Part shown: in pieces, positions 1 through 45,544 of the stretch
How positions within the stretch are numbered: position 1 is the stretch's first letter
How the letters are laid out: each line of letters begins with the position of its first letter
DNA from: Ailurus styani
Taxonomy: Eukaryota > Chordata > Mammalia > Carnivora > Ailuridae
Direction: 5' to 3'
DNA: 64,000 nt
Assembly (NCBI GenBank): GCA_002007465.1
Contig: LNAC01000101.1
Coordinates: 2,729,087-2,793,086 of the forward strand
Notes under the pieces: model-generated
Database searches by the model: none
What the model was told of the DNA's origin: nothing
Seen by the model: the letters and a program-made list of their open reading frames with translations, nothing else
Position numbers and translations under genes: made by a program

Positions 1-98
1 TGAGCAGAGAGCCCGATGCAGGCCTCGATCCCAGGACTCCGAGATCATGACCTGAGCCGAAAGCAGAGGCTTTAACCCACTGAGCCACCCAGGCGCCC
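1..98 (-). mobile_element. CAN-SINE, cut by window start
   Basis: This is the reverse head of a carnivore tRNA-derived SINE, ending gccacccaggcgccc. Its tail lies before the window. Confidence 0.9.
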
Positions 99-299
99 TA
101 CTTCCTTTTTTTAATGGGGATTCAGAATAATCTAGAAACTATGCTTCCACTGCCTCCTTCATCTTCTGCAAATCCTTGAAGTGGTAGAATTTAAAAAATA
201 TTTTGAAGGTACAGCTGATAGAATTTGCTGATGGTTTGAAAATGAGTGATGTGAGAAGGAAAAAGGAATCAAGCATGACTTTTTTTTCTTTTTTTAAAC

Positions 300-1480
300 C
301 TGAATAACTAGGAGAGTGAGATTGTCATTTATAAGATGTAGAAGATTGTAGGGGTAATAGCTTGAGGGAAAAAATCAGGAGTTTGGGTTTGTAGACACCC
401 AAATGGTGAATGTCAAGTACGCAGTTGGATATCTGTGCAAGGAGTTGATGAGAGAGGCAGGCCTTGGTTGGAGATATGTTTGGAAGTCCTCAGCATATAG
501 CTGGGTTTAGAGCCATGGATAACATTATCCTCAGAGTGAGTATGGTGAGTGAAGACAAGAGGTTCAAGGACTCTGTCTTGGGGCAGGCCTGACATTCACA
601 AGTTTGGTAGGTGAGGGAGAACCAGCAAAGGAGACTCAGAAGTAGCAGCCCGTAAAGTTAGCTCTGCTGTGTCAGCTATGTCTCAGGAGAGTAGTTCTTT
701 CTGGAAGCCAAGTGAAAAAGTGTTTCTGGGAGTCAGGGAGTGATCAGAGGTGTGTTAAATCCTGCTGAGAGGTTAAGTAAGATGAATACTAGGAATGGAA
801 TGGACTTGCCAACCTTGTGGACCGCTGATCCATCGGTTATCTTAATTTCAGTGGACCACTGAAGACAGAAATTTAACCAGAGGAGTCTTAGAACAGGAGG
901 CAGAGTGGAGAGGAGAGAGCAGGTATGAGCAACTCCTAAGAGGCATTTTGCTCTAATGATGAGCTGGGAGGGGGATGTTAAGTCAAGGGACAGTTAAGTC
1001 AAGGTTTTTGTTTTGTTTTTTTTTGTGGTGATGTGTTATAAGTATATAAGGTATAGCATACAAACAAGTATGTATGTATAGCACATGGACTACATAGCTG
1101 CTGAGTATGAGGTAGCAGCAAGGGAAAAATTGATGCAGGAGACGGGACAACTGCTGTAAGAAAGAAGTCTTGAGGCAAAAGAAAATGGGACCTGGTGCTC
1201 AAATGTGGAGTGCATGGGTAGAGGTGCAGGTGGGTTGGTAGATGTGGTGGGAAGTGATGGAAATAGTTTTCTGATTGCTTCGATTTTCTTAATGAAGCAG
1301 GAAGCAAAGTCATCAGCAAAGCGAGTAGAAGAGGCGTTAAGGTGTTCAGAGAGAGAGGAGAAGTTGGGTTGTGTGTTGTCTGGCAGAGAATGAGAGTAAA
1401 TGGACCAGGAAACTGTAGTACAATCCTTGGGTTTCATTAAGGTCCCACTAAGGTCATGAACTTAAAGTGAAACCAGCCAT
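300..1480 (+). repeat. Ancient interspersed repeat, family not named
   Basis: This is G/A-rich text such as ggagaaccagcaaaggagac, ggaagccaagtgaaaaagtg and ctgctgagaggttaagtaag. I recognise it as a recurring old mammalian repeat but cannot assign the family. The open frames on the - strand here are by-products. Related fragments in the same direction lie at 5170-5400, 18910-19320 and 22960-23340. Confidence 0.5.
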
Positions 1481-1949
1481 TGTGGGTGAATGGTTTTTTC
1501 CAGCCATATTTAATAGCTGGCTAAATAGCTTACTGATTTTTGCAGTTTACTTAGGTAATTCCTAATTTTATCACATTTCATGTTTCTACCAAATAACATT
1601 TTTCAGCTTTTTTACAGATAAATCTTTACACAAATCCATTAACTCTTTAGGTTGCACTCTTAGAATTGCTGATTGAAAGGGTATGTTTATTTTTAAAGCT
1701 TACACTCTAAACTACCAAAATGCTCTCCAAGAAAGGATATATCAGTATATTCACACTGACACTAGTATCAGTTTTCCCATGTCCTTACCCAAACAAGGCA
1801 GCGCAGTGTTAAACAATTAAACACATGCACTGTTACAATTTTGTGCCAGTTTACTAGGCAAAAGGCAGGGTGCTTCCTTATTTTAACTTGTGGTTATGTT
1901 TATTTGATTACTAGTGAGTGTGTATATCTTTTCATATTGGCCATTTTAT

Positions 1950-2200
1950 TTTTTTAAATTTTTTTTAAATGTGACTTTCCTTCACTTTCTTTCTTTTTTT
2001 TAATTTTTATTATTTTTTAAAGATTTTATTTATTTGACACACAGAGAGAGATTACAAGTAGGCAGAGAGGCAGAGAGAAAGAAGGAAGCAGGCTCCCTGC
2101 GGAGCAGAGAGCCCGATGCGGGGCTTGATCCCAGGACCCTGAGATCATGACCTGAGCCAAAAGCAGAGGCTTTAACCCACTGAGCCACCCAGGCGCCCCA
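1950..2200 (-). mobile_element. CAN-SINE with 15-base target-site duplication
   Basis: A full-length reverse SINE with a long T-rich tail. The duplication tattggccattttat occurs at 1935-1949 and 2202-2216, without mismatch. Confidence 0.92.
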
Positions 2201-2221
2201 GTATTGGCCATTTTATATTCT

Positions 2222-2334
2222 TTTTTTTTTTTAAGTTTATTTATTTATTTATTTATTTTTTTTTTTAGTAATCTCTACACCCAGCATGGGGCTCAAACTC
2301 ACAACCCCGAGTGACTGAGCCAGCCAGGCACCCC
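2222..2334 (-). mobile_element. Older, short-form CAN-SINE
   Basis: The form is aagtttatttatt, then agtaatctctacacccag and ctgagccagccaggcacccc. Similar short copies lie at 22805-22900, 52836-52945 and 54762-54874. Confidence 0.8.
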
Positions 2335-2747
2335 TGTATTTGTTCTTTTGTAAACCATCTGTTCATGTCCTTTGCTCATTTTTCTTTGGAGACATTTCTT
2401 ACTAGTTTGTAGGTGCTCTTGATATATGAATGATAATAATCTATCACGTACAGGGTATACTGTCATTAGTGCTGCGTATTTTTCCCCCCAGTTTGCCTTT
2501 TTAATTTTGTTTTGTGGGTGTGTTAGAGTGTAGAAATTAATTTTATGCTGTTGAATCTTTTGATTTCTGCTTTTATATATGTGCTTAGAAAGACTTTTCC
2601 TACCTCAAGATTATATGTTCACCTGTATTTTTCTTAGCTCCATTTAGAACTTTCTGATTTATATGCCTCTCCAGTTATTTCCTACTCTGATTCACAAAGA
2701 TGTTTGGTTTAGATTTAATAGAAATTTATTTACCATTTCTTTTACAG

Positions 2748-35015
<32,268 letters not shown>

Positions 35016-36830
35016 CTCAAGACCTGAGAGAAAGGAAATCTGCTTTTGAAAAATAAGAGAACTTTTTTGCTTTGGTTGGATTCTTCAACACAGCCAATGA
35101 AAACAAAGCACTGTATTTCTTTTCACTGATATATCACTGTTGTTCCCAAGAAAGAATGGCAGACAATCCTAGACTTCCATCATAAGCAGAGTGACATGTA
35201 GACATATTTGCTGCACATGATGTTCACACAGTGAAAGTCATAAAGAGACAAAGTGGTATTGTTTACATTACTAGAAAATTAATAGCTTTCCAATGGCAAT
35301 AACCCATTTATGAACGAGTTTTAGTCCACTGGAATAGACAGGGACCACATACTGTGGGAGGCAGATAAGTGTAGAGCTGATACTTGATGGATGCACATTC
35401 TGTAGCGGTGACCCATCCCTACAAGTATCCTAAAGCAGGTACCGGAAGTGCTTTGCTTTGGCCTCCTAAGCAAACAGGTGAGTCAGCCCCTCCGAGAGCC
35501 AGGCAGCTCAGAGTGGCAGTGCGGTGCTAGCAGATTGTTTTCCTTCAGCAGACCGGGGTGAGGGCTCCCTGGCAGTCTTCCTTCACAGAGGCATTAATGT
35601 GGAAGGAAGCTAGCTGACAGGTCAAGTCTCAGTGACATTGTCCTTGGTGTCCTGGTGACAGTGTGCAATTTTCACATTTTAATTGCTCCTGAGATGCAGT
35701 ATACTGAAAACCAGTCTCCCGTGCTAACAAAAAGATGAGTCTCCTTTACTTTGAGCATGAAGACTTGCTCTTCTGGAATGCTCTGCTCTAAGTTACTTCA
35801 CTTTCCCTTCAGAATACATGTGGAAAAGAAGGAAGAGTAACAATCACTCCAGTTTCCCCCTGTGATACCTTGGACAAAATGTTTATTCCCAGATTGTATG
35901 GTTTTTGTTTTGTTTTTTCTTTTTTCTTTCTTTTTTTTTTAAAGATTTGGAAAGCAAGGGTTGGCAGGATGGGGCAGGAAAAGCACTCAACCTTGACTGC
36001 CTCTCCTTTCTTTGCTGTGAGCTGGGAGTGTGCAGCCGGTGGCCTTTTCTCTTTCTTTAGGAGAGCAGGAGACTCCCTCACTGCACTTCCATTCAGTCAG
36101 CTAGTGGGTGCAGACCTCACTGCCATCAGTGGGGCTGCCCCACTGGCGAGCACACTCCACTGGCCAGGCCGTGCCGATGCCTCTTCACTGCACGGGACTA
36201 AGGGGGAAGAATGTTCTCTTAGGTGTTACTGCTTTTGCTCAGACTTTGCAAAAAAAAAGAAAAAAATTATATATATATATATATATAAATATATAATTAT
36301 TAATCACCTCTGTCCTTGAGAAAGTCTTGAATGAATAGAGAATTTATTCCATTGCAATATTTGATTGTATAGAGGCACACTGTTTCATCAACAGAAGAAG
36401 CAAAAAGGCTGTGTATAAGTTTTTGGTACTATGTACCACCTCTGTTATTCTTCTAAAGCGAAGTATTCATGTACTTAAACCATATTCTATTTAATTGTGT
36501 TTGATTTTAAAATATATATATGAGAATTATATTTAAAATTGTGTCAACTTTCTGCTTTCAGGGCATTTATGGCTCTTCTACTGAAATGTGTTGATTCTTC
36601 CAAATATTTCCATTTGCTTTACAAAATCCAGACATGAACCACTCCTGGACTTAGCCTTGTGTTTGGAGTGTACGGCATAGACCTGAGGTTTTATTAGGTG
36701 TATTTGTTGTGATTAACTCATTTTGTTCTTTTAACAAAATATTTCCATCCTTTCACTTTGCTTCAACCTTTAAGTGACAGAAAAGCAATATAAAGGTCAT
36801 AGAATAAAATGTGGTTTTGGGTGACTCTTG
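35016..36830 (+). other. AKAP10: AKAP10 3' UTR
   Basis: The region follows the AKAP10 stop and has no open frame of note. It contains AU-rich tracts, including an AT dinucleotide run at about 36267-36297 and AT-rich sequence at 36500-36540. No CAN-SINE interrupts it. The 3' end is placed just after the AATAAA at 36803, so the boundary is approximate. Confidence 0.75.
36803..36808 (+). promoter_or_regulatory. AKAP10: AKAP10 polyadenylation signal AATAAA
   Basis: This is a canonical AATAAA in non-repeat sequence 1.8 kb after the stop. A G/T-rich stretch (atgtggttttgggtg) follows within 25 bases, as expected of a cleavage site. It is the best 3' end candidate for AKAP10. Confidence 0.7.
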
Positions 36831-38428
36831 CTGCCTCTGCATGTTTTGGAATAACAATTTCTGTAAGACCCTAGGCTATTTAAACTCGTGCTTTCAGTTA
36901 ATCTATAGTAATTTCTTTGTATACATTTTGTGCTTCTGAGCTAGAGATGTCAGTAGTGGTAAGGTTCTTAAAAAGAAGAATAACAAGTTGGAGACTTCGT
37001 TACTTTCTTCTGCCCCACCTGCTGTGGGACATAGAAGCAGACTGTGGCCTGAAACTATTAGCCAGATTTAATATTTGATCGGAAGTAGATCCTTGTATTA
37101 CGTTAAAATTGGAATTGGATTCATTCTGACATTGAGCACCACTGTGTTCAGTCTCTGTGCAGCGCACCCACAAATACGATGCCTCGGCAGGATTTTTCAT
37201 AGGTTCGAGGAATCCAGTGAACATCCATCTTTATCATGTTGCTGACATGAACGCAGATTGTTAGAACAGATGTTAGTGCAAAAGGGGTACCTTTGTAACT
37301 TGCCATGTCTTCATCACTCCTGTAAGATTTGATGAAAGTAAAAAGCAAATGTCAACCAAGTCCAGAGAAGAGCAATAAAATAGGGAGCAACTTTTTGTAA
37401 CTTTTTCACCTTGGGTTTTAGTATTCGGTAGAGCTTACGTGTAAGTAGTGCACGTTTCTTGAGCTGTGACGAGGTCAGTAGGAACTTGAAGGGGATGGTC
37501 ACTCTGAATTGTAGACAGTTACAGACTTCTTTGTTGTTTTAAGTACCAGTAGCTAAGCATCTACTGAAGCAGCTGACTTCTCTCTCTAATGACACCATTT
37601 GGGGGTACGTACCCGCCTGACTCACGCTGATGCTGCCCTCATTCCCTGTAGGAAAGAGGACCATGTCTACCCAGTGACCTTTCCCTCTCACCCTCCCCTC
37701 CCCCCCACACCAGTTGATGAGACCAGGGTCGAACTTCTCATCCAAACAGGCCCAAGACGGTTCTTTATCTTAAGAATTTTGCAAAGGGAAGGAGAGAGAC
37801 CCTGTGGGATTGCAGCTTGTGTGGGGCCCTTCGAAAGCCGGGACCTGTGAGCCGCCCTACACAGACAAGCGGAGAGGTGTAGAAGTAGAAATAGAGAAAC
37901 ATGAGTGCAAGCAAGTCAGATCAGCTACTTCAGTAGCCTCGACGCCTTCACGGGTTTCTGGATCCGGTTCTCCAACCTTCCTGTGGACTCTGTTCATCCC
38001 TCAGGTATCCTTAAAATGCATCTTGGGTTTTCAAAAATCAGTCTGAAGTGACTTTTTATACCTTGACTAAAGTACTACCAGACTGCTCTAATTCACTCAT
38101 GATCATGTGTCCTCAGCATGTTTGCAAAATACTGCCCCTACATTCGTGAGAATTGTTCTTTAGTAAACTTTGGTCATTTTGTGAATTCTCTCAAAATGGA
38201 ACCCTCAACTAATGGAACTAAAAGACACGCCCTCATTTTTACAGGGAGGAGTTACTCAGGACAGGGACCTCTTCATGCTTCCCAACATCCTTCCAAAGGA
38301 CAAAATACCATCCCCTCTTTTAGCAACTATAATAAACCCAGAAACAGGGCATTTCTGTCAGTGAGTAACTGATCATTAATAAGCTTCAAATGATCGCGGG
38401 CCACTGCCTACTTATTACAAAATAGGTA
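36831..38428. other. Intergenic DNA after AKAP10
   Basis: Unique-looking sequence follows the AKAP10 polyadenylation signal. Short frames occur at 37000-37850 with no recognisable domain. An AATAAA at about 37374 could be an alternative downstream 3' end for AKAP10. Confidence 0.5.
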
Positions 38429-38444
38429 CATGCTGACCACTCCT

Positions 38445-38647
38445 TTTTTTTTTTAAGATTTTATTTATTTATTTGACACAGAGAGAGAGATTACAAGTAG
38501 GCAGAGAGACAGGCAGAGAGACAAGGAGAGGAGGAAGCAGGCTCCCTGCTGAGCAGAGAGCCCAATGCGGGCCTCCATCCCAGGACGCTGAGATCATGAC
38601 CTGAGCCGAAAGCAGAGGCTTTAACCCACTGAGCCACCCAGGCGCCC
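38445..38647 (-). mobile_element. CAN-SINE with 16-base target-site duplication
   Basis: A full-length reverse SINE in intergenic DNA. The sequence catgctgaccactcct is at 38429-38444 and 38648-38663. Confidence 0.93.
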
Positions 38648-39599
38648 CATGCTGACCACTCCTATGGACTAGGCAAGACGTCTGGCCTTTGGCTGGAACC
38701 ATAAGTGGGAGCATATCCCAGCAAAACCCTCAAGGTTCCAACTTAGGAGACTGGCACTAATAGCTACCTTATGAGGCCCCTCATAGATAAGCACTGTGGG
38801 GATTTACAGGCCTCTCTGCTCGGGCAGGGTTCGGAATGGCTGGGAGTAAGAAGTACGGTACTGTATGGGTTTGGGACAGGTGGAAATGGCCATGGTGTTG
38901 CAAGTGTTGGAGGGATCCGTAGGGGCAAAAGCCTAGAGGACTTTCGTGCTCAGGGAGGAAGAAGTTCATCTGCTTGCCCGTCACACAGGGTAGTGAGTAT
39001 TTCTGCCTCAGTAACTTTATGCAACCAAATGTTTCCTCAGTCTGTTCCCCTCAGACTGCAGGCTCTGGTACAAAGAGGGTGTCCGATCTCACTTGGAATA
39101 ATTAAGCCCCTTGCCCGAGGGTGGTAGTGCCCCCAGACCCCCCTGAGGCACCTACACCCCTGCTGCCTAGTTGTAACCCTGTATTCATGAGCACACGCTG
39201 GGGCAGCTGGGCCTCTGGGCCTGTGGTGAGCAGGCGAGCTGTCTAGAAAAAGTGGGCTTGAGTTCAGCTCAGACGGAGCTGGGAATTGCCAAGGAGTAAA
39301 TAGGATTGTGGTGAGCGACCTTTCCCCTGACTTCAGGTATCGGGGTCCCCCATCTTGACTGTGTCCTCAGGCTCACCCCTAAATGATCCCCCGCCGGTCT
39401 CTGCCTACGTCACAGTAAGAGTCCTGCCCCCCATGCTCCTCGTGGAAGGGCCTAGCCAAACAGCGCCCGCTGTGGGCCTCCACACTGTGCGCGGCTCTGA
39501 GCGCCGGGCCCCGCCTGGCACGCTCACCAGACCCCGGTGGGCTCCACCCAGACCTTCTGTTCCCTCCTCGTGACAGAGAGCAACCTTTGTTCCTTCTAA

Positions 39600-39750
39600 T
39601 GACAGAGCCACTGGTCTAGCAAGTGTTTGCCAATTCCAAGGTATTTTAATGCCTACTAAGTGTTGGGCTCTGTTTACAGTGCAGGGACACAGGAAATAAA
39701 ACAAGCTTCCGGGCCGCCTGGAGCTTGCATTCTACTGAGGAGGAGATAGA
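39600..39750 (-). repeat. L2 fragment
   Basis: The text cctactaagtgttgggctct followed by ctggagcttgcattctactg is reverse L2. Confidence 0.65.
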
Positions 39751-40274
39751 AGTTGGAGACTCCATCTGTAATTGCTGGTATTTTTTTGACTCAAGGTAGA
39801 CTTTTGAGCCTATGATTTAACACCCTTTCCTTACAGAGCCCTGCAGGGGGTCAACTAGGCTTTCCTGACCCATAAAGGAGATCCACAAGGTAGAAGGGGC
39901 CTAAGGAAGGGGCACTGTAATGAGAGCACCAGCCCCTCAAGGACTCCCTGCCACGCCATTGCTTTTACTCCCTGCAAGACTAGAACACTCAGGTGTTGAG
40001 CACCTGGCTGACAACAGGGGGTGGCCCTTTGATGACTGAGGCCATCAAGCAAGTGAGTGGGGTAGGCTAAGAAGAGGCCAAAGAATGAGCCTCAGCCCCC
40101 TGGGGCTCTCCACCGAGCCTGGGGAAATGTGAATTCTTAGAAGCCAGAAATAAGAAGGCTAGTAGTGGAAGGTTACTACATGCGAGTGGGAAAAAATCCC
40201 GGCCTTGGAAGAACCCAGCTAGCGATTGAGCTGATGCTGTGAGGCGATCAGCTCTTTCTGAGTTCTGCTTCAAT

Positions 40275-40400
40275 GATAATGACAACAAGCAGCAGAACTG
40301 AGTACTTAACACTGTGCCAGGCACTGGAAAGGTAGGCACCTACTCTCGCCTCCTGTAAGGGAGGCTGAGCCTTCAGAGGCTGGGGAAGCCAGTCCAGGCA
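40275..40400 (-). repeat. MIR-like fragment
   Basis: The text tacttaacactgtgccaggc followed by acctactctcgcctcctgta resembles reverse MIR. Confidence 0.5.
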
Positions 40401-40549
40401 GTGAACCTGCCCTCTTCCCCACCACTCGGCTGGCGTAAATCGCCATCGGCTCTTCTCTCATCCTGCTGCTTGTTGGTACTCACTAAAGACTAGTGTAGCG
40501 GAGGCGGAAGGTTTCCGGAAAGGGGTAGCTTGAAAACGTTCCATCCACT

Positions 40550-40735
40550 GCTTTAAAGCAGTAGTTCTTAAACTTTCACATGCATCAGGATCCCCTGGAG
40601 AGACTTGTTAAACCACGGATTTCTGGGCCTAACCCCGTTTCTGATTTGGTCGGCCTGGGGTAAAGGCTGAGAAGTCGCATTTTTAACACATTCCAGGTGA
40701 CGCCACTGCTGCTCCAGAGACCAGACTTTTGAGAG
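40550..40735 (+). repeat. MER5-like DNA transposon remnant
   Basis: The text gcagtagttcttaaactttc, atcaggatcccctggagaga and ttctgggcctaaccccgttt matches the MER5A-type consensus. Confidence 0.75.
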
Positions 40736-41339
40736 TCTGTGGCTTCAGATCGTTCCTGTAAATTGGGAACTGAATATTTCCATTGCCTTTCCATTCCAAA
40801 TGCCCATGCTACACAGAAAGGGAATTTGAGGCTTATCCCTCGTGAGTCACCAAAACAAGCATATGTATCCTTTATTACTATTCAGGTGTTAACGCCAAGA
40901 ACACCCAAACACCACCCCACTGTCTGTCACTGAGCAGGTCTGAGACCATCGAGGCAAGTGTCTCCCCATGGGGTAAGCACTAGAAGAAGCTACAGTCTAG
41001 ACCCCACGGTCTCCCTCCCCCCTTACCTCCACCCCGCCCCCCATGCCTTGTGCCTTTGCCGGGGACAGTGCACCTGACATGTTCCTCGAGGGCTGAGACT
41101 TTGGGCTGTTGGGATCACACCCAAGGCCCCAGTGGAGTCTTCGGTGCAGTCCCTGTCTGGTCCATTTCCTTCCAGTGTGTCCCCCTGCTCCTTGATGCCA
41201 ACTGCCCTCTGAGGTCTTGACCGTGCCTCTCCTGACCTGTCTCTGTCGCTGTCCTCCTTTTTAAGTCCCTCCCATAGGACACTGGTACCGTGTTCTTCCT
41301 TTCTGCCCCTCTTCATCTCCCTCCTCCCCGTTTCTTCCT

Positions 41340-41500
41340 TCAGCATGTATTTCCTAGGGACTTGTTACATGCCTCTCCTAGTTACTGGGGGTACAGCAGT
41401 CCCCAGAACACACATACTGCCTCTCTTCTTGCAGTCTAGGAAACTATGACTATTCATGCGATGAGTATTAACGGGAAAGCACAAGGAACCTCTTGGGAGC
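41340..41500 (-). repeat. L2 fragment
   Basis: The text gttactgggggtacagcagt, ccccagaacacacatactgc and cttgcagtctaggaaactat is reverse L2. Confidence 0.65.
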
Positions 41501-42599
41501 AGTCTAGGTGGACCCCTCTTTGTGAGTCACAGACGTCCTGATCATCTCAGTCTTCCTCCAGAAGGTATCCGTTCTGCCTGTACCTCTTTCCTCAAGATAC
41601 CCTTGCTTCCCAGTCCCGACACTCCCCCTTTCCCCCGCAATTGGACCAGGACTCCGTGTTGGCACATTGGCGTGACTGCCCGCTGCTGGCCAGTGCTGTT
41701 TCCATATCCTTGCTCCACATCCTCCATCGCTGCTCGGGGAGGCTGCCCCCTGCCCGGTTCCACGCACTCCCAGCTATCTCCAGGTCCTTGATGCATCTCT
41801 ACTTCCTTCCCACCTCGGAGACACTTCACTGTCAGGAGGAGGATCCCACCTAGCAACCCAGCTTAGAGCTCTTTGGCCTTCTTTGTTCTCAAGAACGTAG
41901 TTTACTCTTCAGTCACACTCATAACGAGGTCTTCTCATCTCCTGCGACTGCTCTACTACCTCTGGTCTCTCCTCACATTTTAGCCCACCATAACCATAAA
42001 CGATGCAAGAACCATTATAGACTCCTACTGGCATGGGTGAAAAGAGGGGTGGGAAGAAACTTCGTAATTATTCCAGGGGTATGCCCTCACTATTACAAGA
42101 GTTAGGTTTTGTAAACCAGCCTTTCAAGGAGCCACTTCAAAAAGCAATAAATGAATACTTTTGCTCTAAGGATTATAAACCTGCACCAACATGAAAAGTT
42201 GGGGATGGGAGAACTGTTCTAATGTGGTGACTTGGATCGAACATTCTATGACAGTGTCAGACAAGTATTTTAAAATGCTGCATCTCAGACAACTTAGATG
42301 CAATTGAAGGATATACACTTGAAGAAAGTGGGATATGATGAAGATGTTGATGTCCAAGATGCATGTAGAGACTTTGAATAAAATTGTTACTTGACATGTA
42401 AGAATGGGGGGGAAAGCAATATTTTATATTAATGTATGATTGTATATAATGTTATTTTAAATATGCACGTGTAACTAAATAAATTAGATATTGTAATTTG
42501 ACATCTGACTATTTCATCGACATTCCTAAAATTTTAAATTTACCCGGATTGATCCCTTAATTTTTAAAAATGTTTTCATTAGGAAAATAGGGATTTGCC

Positions 42600-42915
42600 T
42601 TAAATATAAGATCACCTGTATCATTAATGAGCTCCCTGTTGGTGCTGAATAAATTCCAAGTTCCTTATATGGCATTTAACACCCTGCTTGATCTAGCCAC
42701 CTCGATCTTGGAACACTAGGCTTTAAACCATACCTCTTTACACCCTTTCCTCAGTGGGCTTTCACACCTCTGAGCCTGTGCCTTTCTTTGCTCAAGCAAA
42801 GCCTACAGTTTAAAATGTCCTCCCCCACACTCTGCCTAAAGAAGTCCTTCTCGCCTCTAAAGCCTGGCTCACTTCCTCCTCTGCCTCTTACCCTGAAAAC
42901 ATTCCCTGGTGCCCA
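42600..42915 (+). repeat. L2 fragment
   Basis: The text cctgcttgatctagccacct, tttcacacctctgagcctgt and aaagcctggctcacttcctc is the L2 3' region. The - strand frame here is a by-product. Confidence 0.7.
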
Positions 42916-43082
42916 GTCTGTCTGAGTTCCCTTGAGCACGTCCTCACCCAGCATCCAATATGGCGTCATGGAGGGTTGGTTCCAGGCTGGTCTGCTTCAC
43001 CAGATGTGAGTGAGCTCTTCCCAGGGAAGGGCTGGAGTTGATCCACAGAGCCTGGCCCAGGAGATGCTGGATGGAAGACAAG

Positions 43083-43105
43083 CTTCTTCTTCTTCTTCTT
43101 CTTTT
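43083..43105 (+). repeat. CTT microsatellite
   Basis: A run of seven or so ctt units followed by a t run. Confidence 0.85.
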
Positions 43106-45349
43106 TTAATCTTGCTTTAAATGAGGCCAAGCTAATGGTCTGCAGGGCCCATCCACCCAGAATCAGAACTAAGTCTTCCTATGCCTTAGGGTTCCTGCTC
43201 CCTGCTCCAGGCAAGAGGCTAATGTTGAGATATCACTTCCTCATACTAGCCCAGCAGTTGCTAAGGTCTGAATCACAAGCCCCTGACTGCCTGAGACCCT
43301 TTCAGGAGGTCTGCACAGTCAAAACTATGTATCATAATAATACTAAGACATTAACTGCCTTTTCCACCATGTGAATATCTGCACCGACAAGGCAAAAACA
43401 ATGGTAGGCGAATCTTCCAGCACCTTAACAGGAGTCTGGACAGTGATACCAAACTGGACCAGCAGTCATGTCTCCTTTACCATCATGCACCTGCCCTAAA
43501 AAAAAAGAAAAGAAAAGAAAAGGCAATTTCCCATAAGAACATCCATGGTGAACCGGAAACAATTATTAATTTTATTAAATCTCAACCCTCAAGTACATAT
43601 TTTTTAATATAACGGGGGACAAAATGGGAAGTAGGGATAAAACACTTCTGCTCAGCGAGTATGACTGGGGCCTCCAGGGAAAGCACTTACGCAACAGCAA
43701 CTAACTGGCTTGTTTGCAGAACTGGCCACGCTTGTCACGGAATACCGTGAACGAACAGCTGGCTAACTGGGTATTCAGACCTGGCTTTTTAAAAGACGTT
43801 TTCTCAAAAACGAACAAAGCAAGCCGATGGCTCTGAGAAGAAAACACTGACAGCATTTATTGCCAAGTATAGCATGTGAGTTTCCGAGCAAAATTTAGAA
43901 TTTTGGAACACCAGTCTTCGCCACCGTGACCCAGACAGCTTCCCATGTTTACAAGGCATTTCTGTTGTGAGCGGATTAACAGATGTGGTTTTTTTGGGGG
44001 AGGGGTGGGGTGGATACTGTCTGATGAAATGTGTCAACATTTGGAAGATGGGCATAACCCAATGAACCAATGTTTCCCCATTGACCAACCCGCAAAACCA
44101 CGCATAGGAAAGAGAATCATTCAAAGCTCAAAAACCACCAACAGAGTGTGAAGGTTTGCTGAGATGAAGAAGTCTGAGAACTACTCCACTTGTCCAAACC
44201 TCAGGCTGGTAGAAAAAGCCACACTGAGGAGGCCAGACCTTATCCACACTGTGCCGTTGGCGCGGGAACAGGTTCTATCCCATATGGTGCTGCAACCCGG
44301 CTGTGGGACCTTCAGCATCTCCTGCCCCTCTCTGGGCCTCTGTATCCTCTGCAGGAATGAAGATGATTCTTCAGCAGCTGGTGGCGGCAGAGAGAGAAGT
44401 CCGCTGATTCGAGAAACCTTTCGTAATGCAATCCAAAGGTCCTGATGGTGTATTATGCAGAAGAGGGTGAAGGGCTGGTTTTCTTCAGATGATTACAAAG
44501 AAAGACCCTCTCCGATAACCCTGCTTCCGAGGCTGCTCCCACAGCGCCCACCCAGCAGGTCACGCAGGCCCTTGGCTCCTCGTTCAAGGCATCTCTGATC
44601 CGGAGGATGTACGGGGCTTGTGTGATTGTCGGCACTGGAAGAAGGATCCTCTCCCTGCTGCGGTGAGAACTGCTGATCGGCCGGCTTCCCCCAGCTCAGG
44701 AGGAAGCGAACATTCTGTCCTGACCGCAGGGCCCAAAGCAGTCTCCTCCAAGTTGCCTGAGGTCAGCCACAGCCCCCACCTGCCAGGCTCTCAGGAAGGA
44801 AGCTCGTGGAGGCTGTGGGCCTGAGGTTAGCCCTCAGCGCGGCTTCAATGGGGAGCAGGAGACACCAGGGGAAGCCGCCCCCCACCCCCCCCAGGTCCTC
44901 CCTAAGGCTTTACGAGGGAGCCTTGCTGATTTCATGAGCAACCGGAGGTCAGGCTGAGAGATTCTCTCAGGAACATCACTCCTGTTCCCTGAGGCTGTGA
45001 TGCAGTTATTTACACCCGAGGACCAATGTATTGATGTATTAGAGAAAGCTCAACTGTCAAAAGGCAAACCGGAAAGATCATTTGGCAAAATGCAAACACC
45101 CATTCATGCAAACCAGGAATAGAGGGGAGTTTTCCTCAGCTTTGACGTTTGTCCGAACCCACAGAGTGTGTAACACCAGGAGTGAACGCTAATGTAAACC
45201 ACGGGCTCTGAGGAACAAGAGCGTGTCCACATAGGTTTATCAGTTGTCCCAAGTGTCCTCCTCTGGGTGGCTGGGTGTGGACAGTTGGGGAGGACGTGCA
45301 CGTGTGGGAATGGGATATATGTGCAAAATCTCTATACTTCCTGCTCCAT

Positions 45350-45537
45350 TTTTAAAAAAGACTATTTATTTCAGACAGAGAAAGAGAGAGAGAATTAGCC
45401 GGGCAGGGGAGGAGCAGAGAGGGAGGCAGGCTCCCGGCTGAGCAGGGAGCCAGATGTGGGGCTCCATCCCAGGACCCTGGGATCACGACCCAAGCCAAAG
45501 GCAGATGCTTAACCGACTGAGCCACCCAGGCACCCCT
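45350..45537 (-). mobile_element. CAN-SINE
   Basis: A reverse SINE. The short flank ctgctccat is repeated on both sides (45341 and 45538). Confidence 0.88.
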
Positions 45538-45544
45538 CTGCTCC

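Larger units (their letters stand above)
1600..2700 (-). mobile_element. Old L1 3' end fragment, interrupted by SINEs
   Basis: Reverse L1 3' region text is visible, for example agaattgctgattgaaaggg at 1663, tattggccattttat and the segment ttcatgtcctttgctcattt near 2363. It is split by SINEs at 2015-2199 and 2222-2334. No intact frame. Confidence 0.7.
38664..45340. other. Intergenic DNA, few young repeats
   Basis: Nearly 7 kb has no CAN-SINE, in contrast to the flanks. It has L2, MIR-like and MER5-like fragments, GC-rich patches at 39.35-39.56 kb and 44.2-44.9 kb, and short frames on both strands that match nothing I know. No splice-linked exon set is visible. Confidence 0.5.

Noticed and set aside
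999..1437. Pro/His-rich - strand frames of over 100 codons
   Set aside because: They are antisense readings of an ancient interspersed repeat and have no domain.
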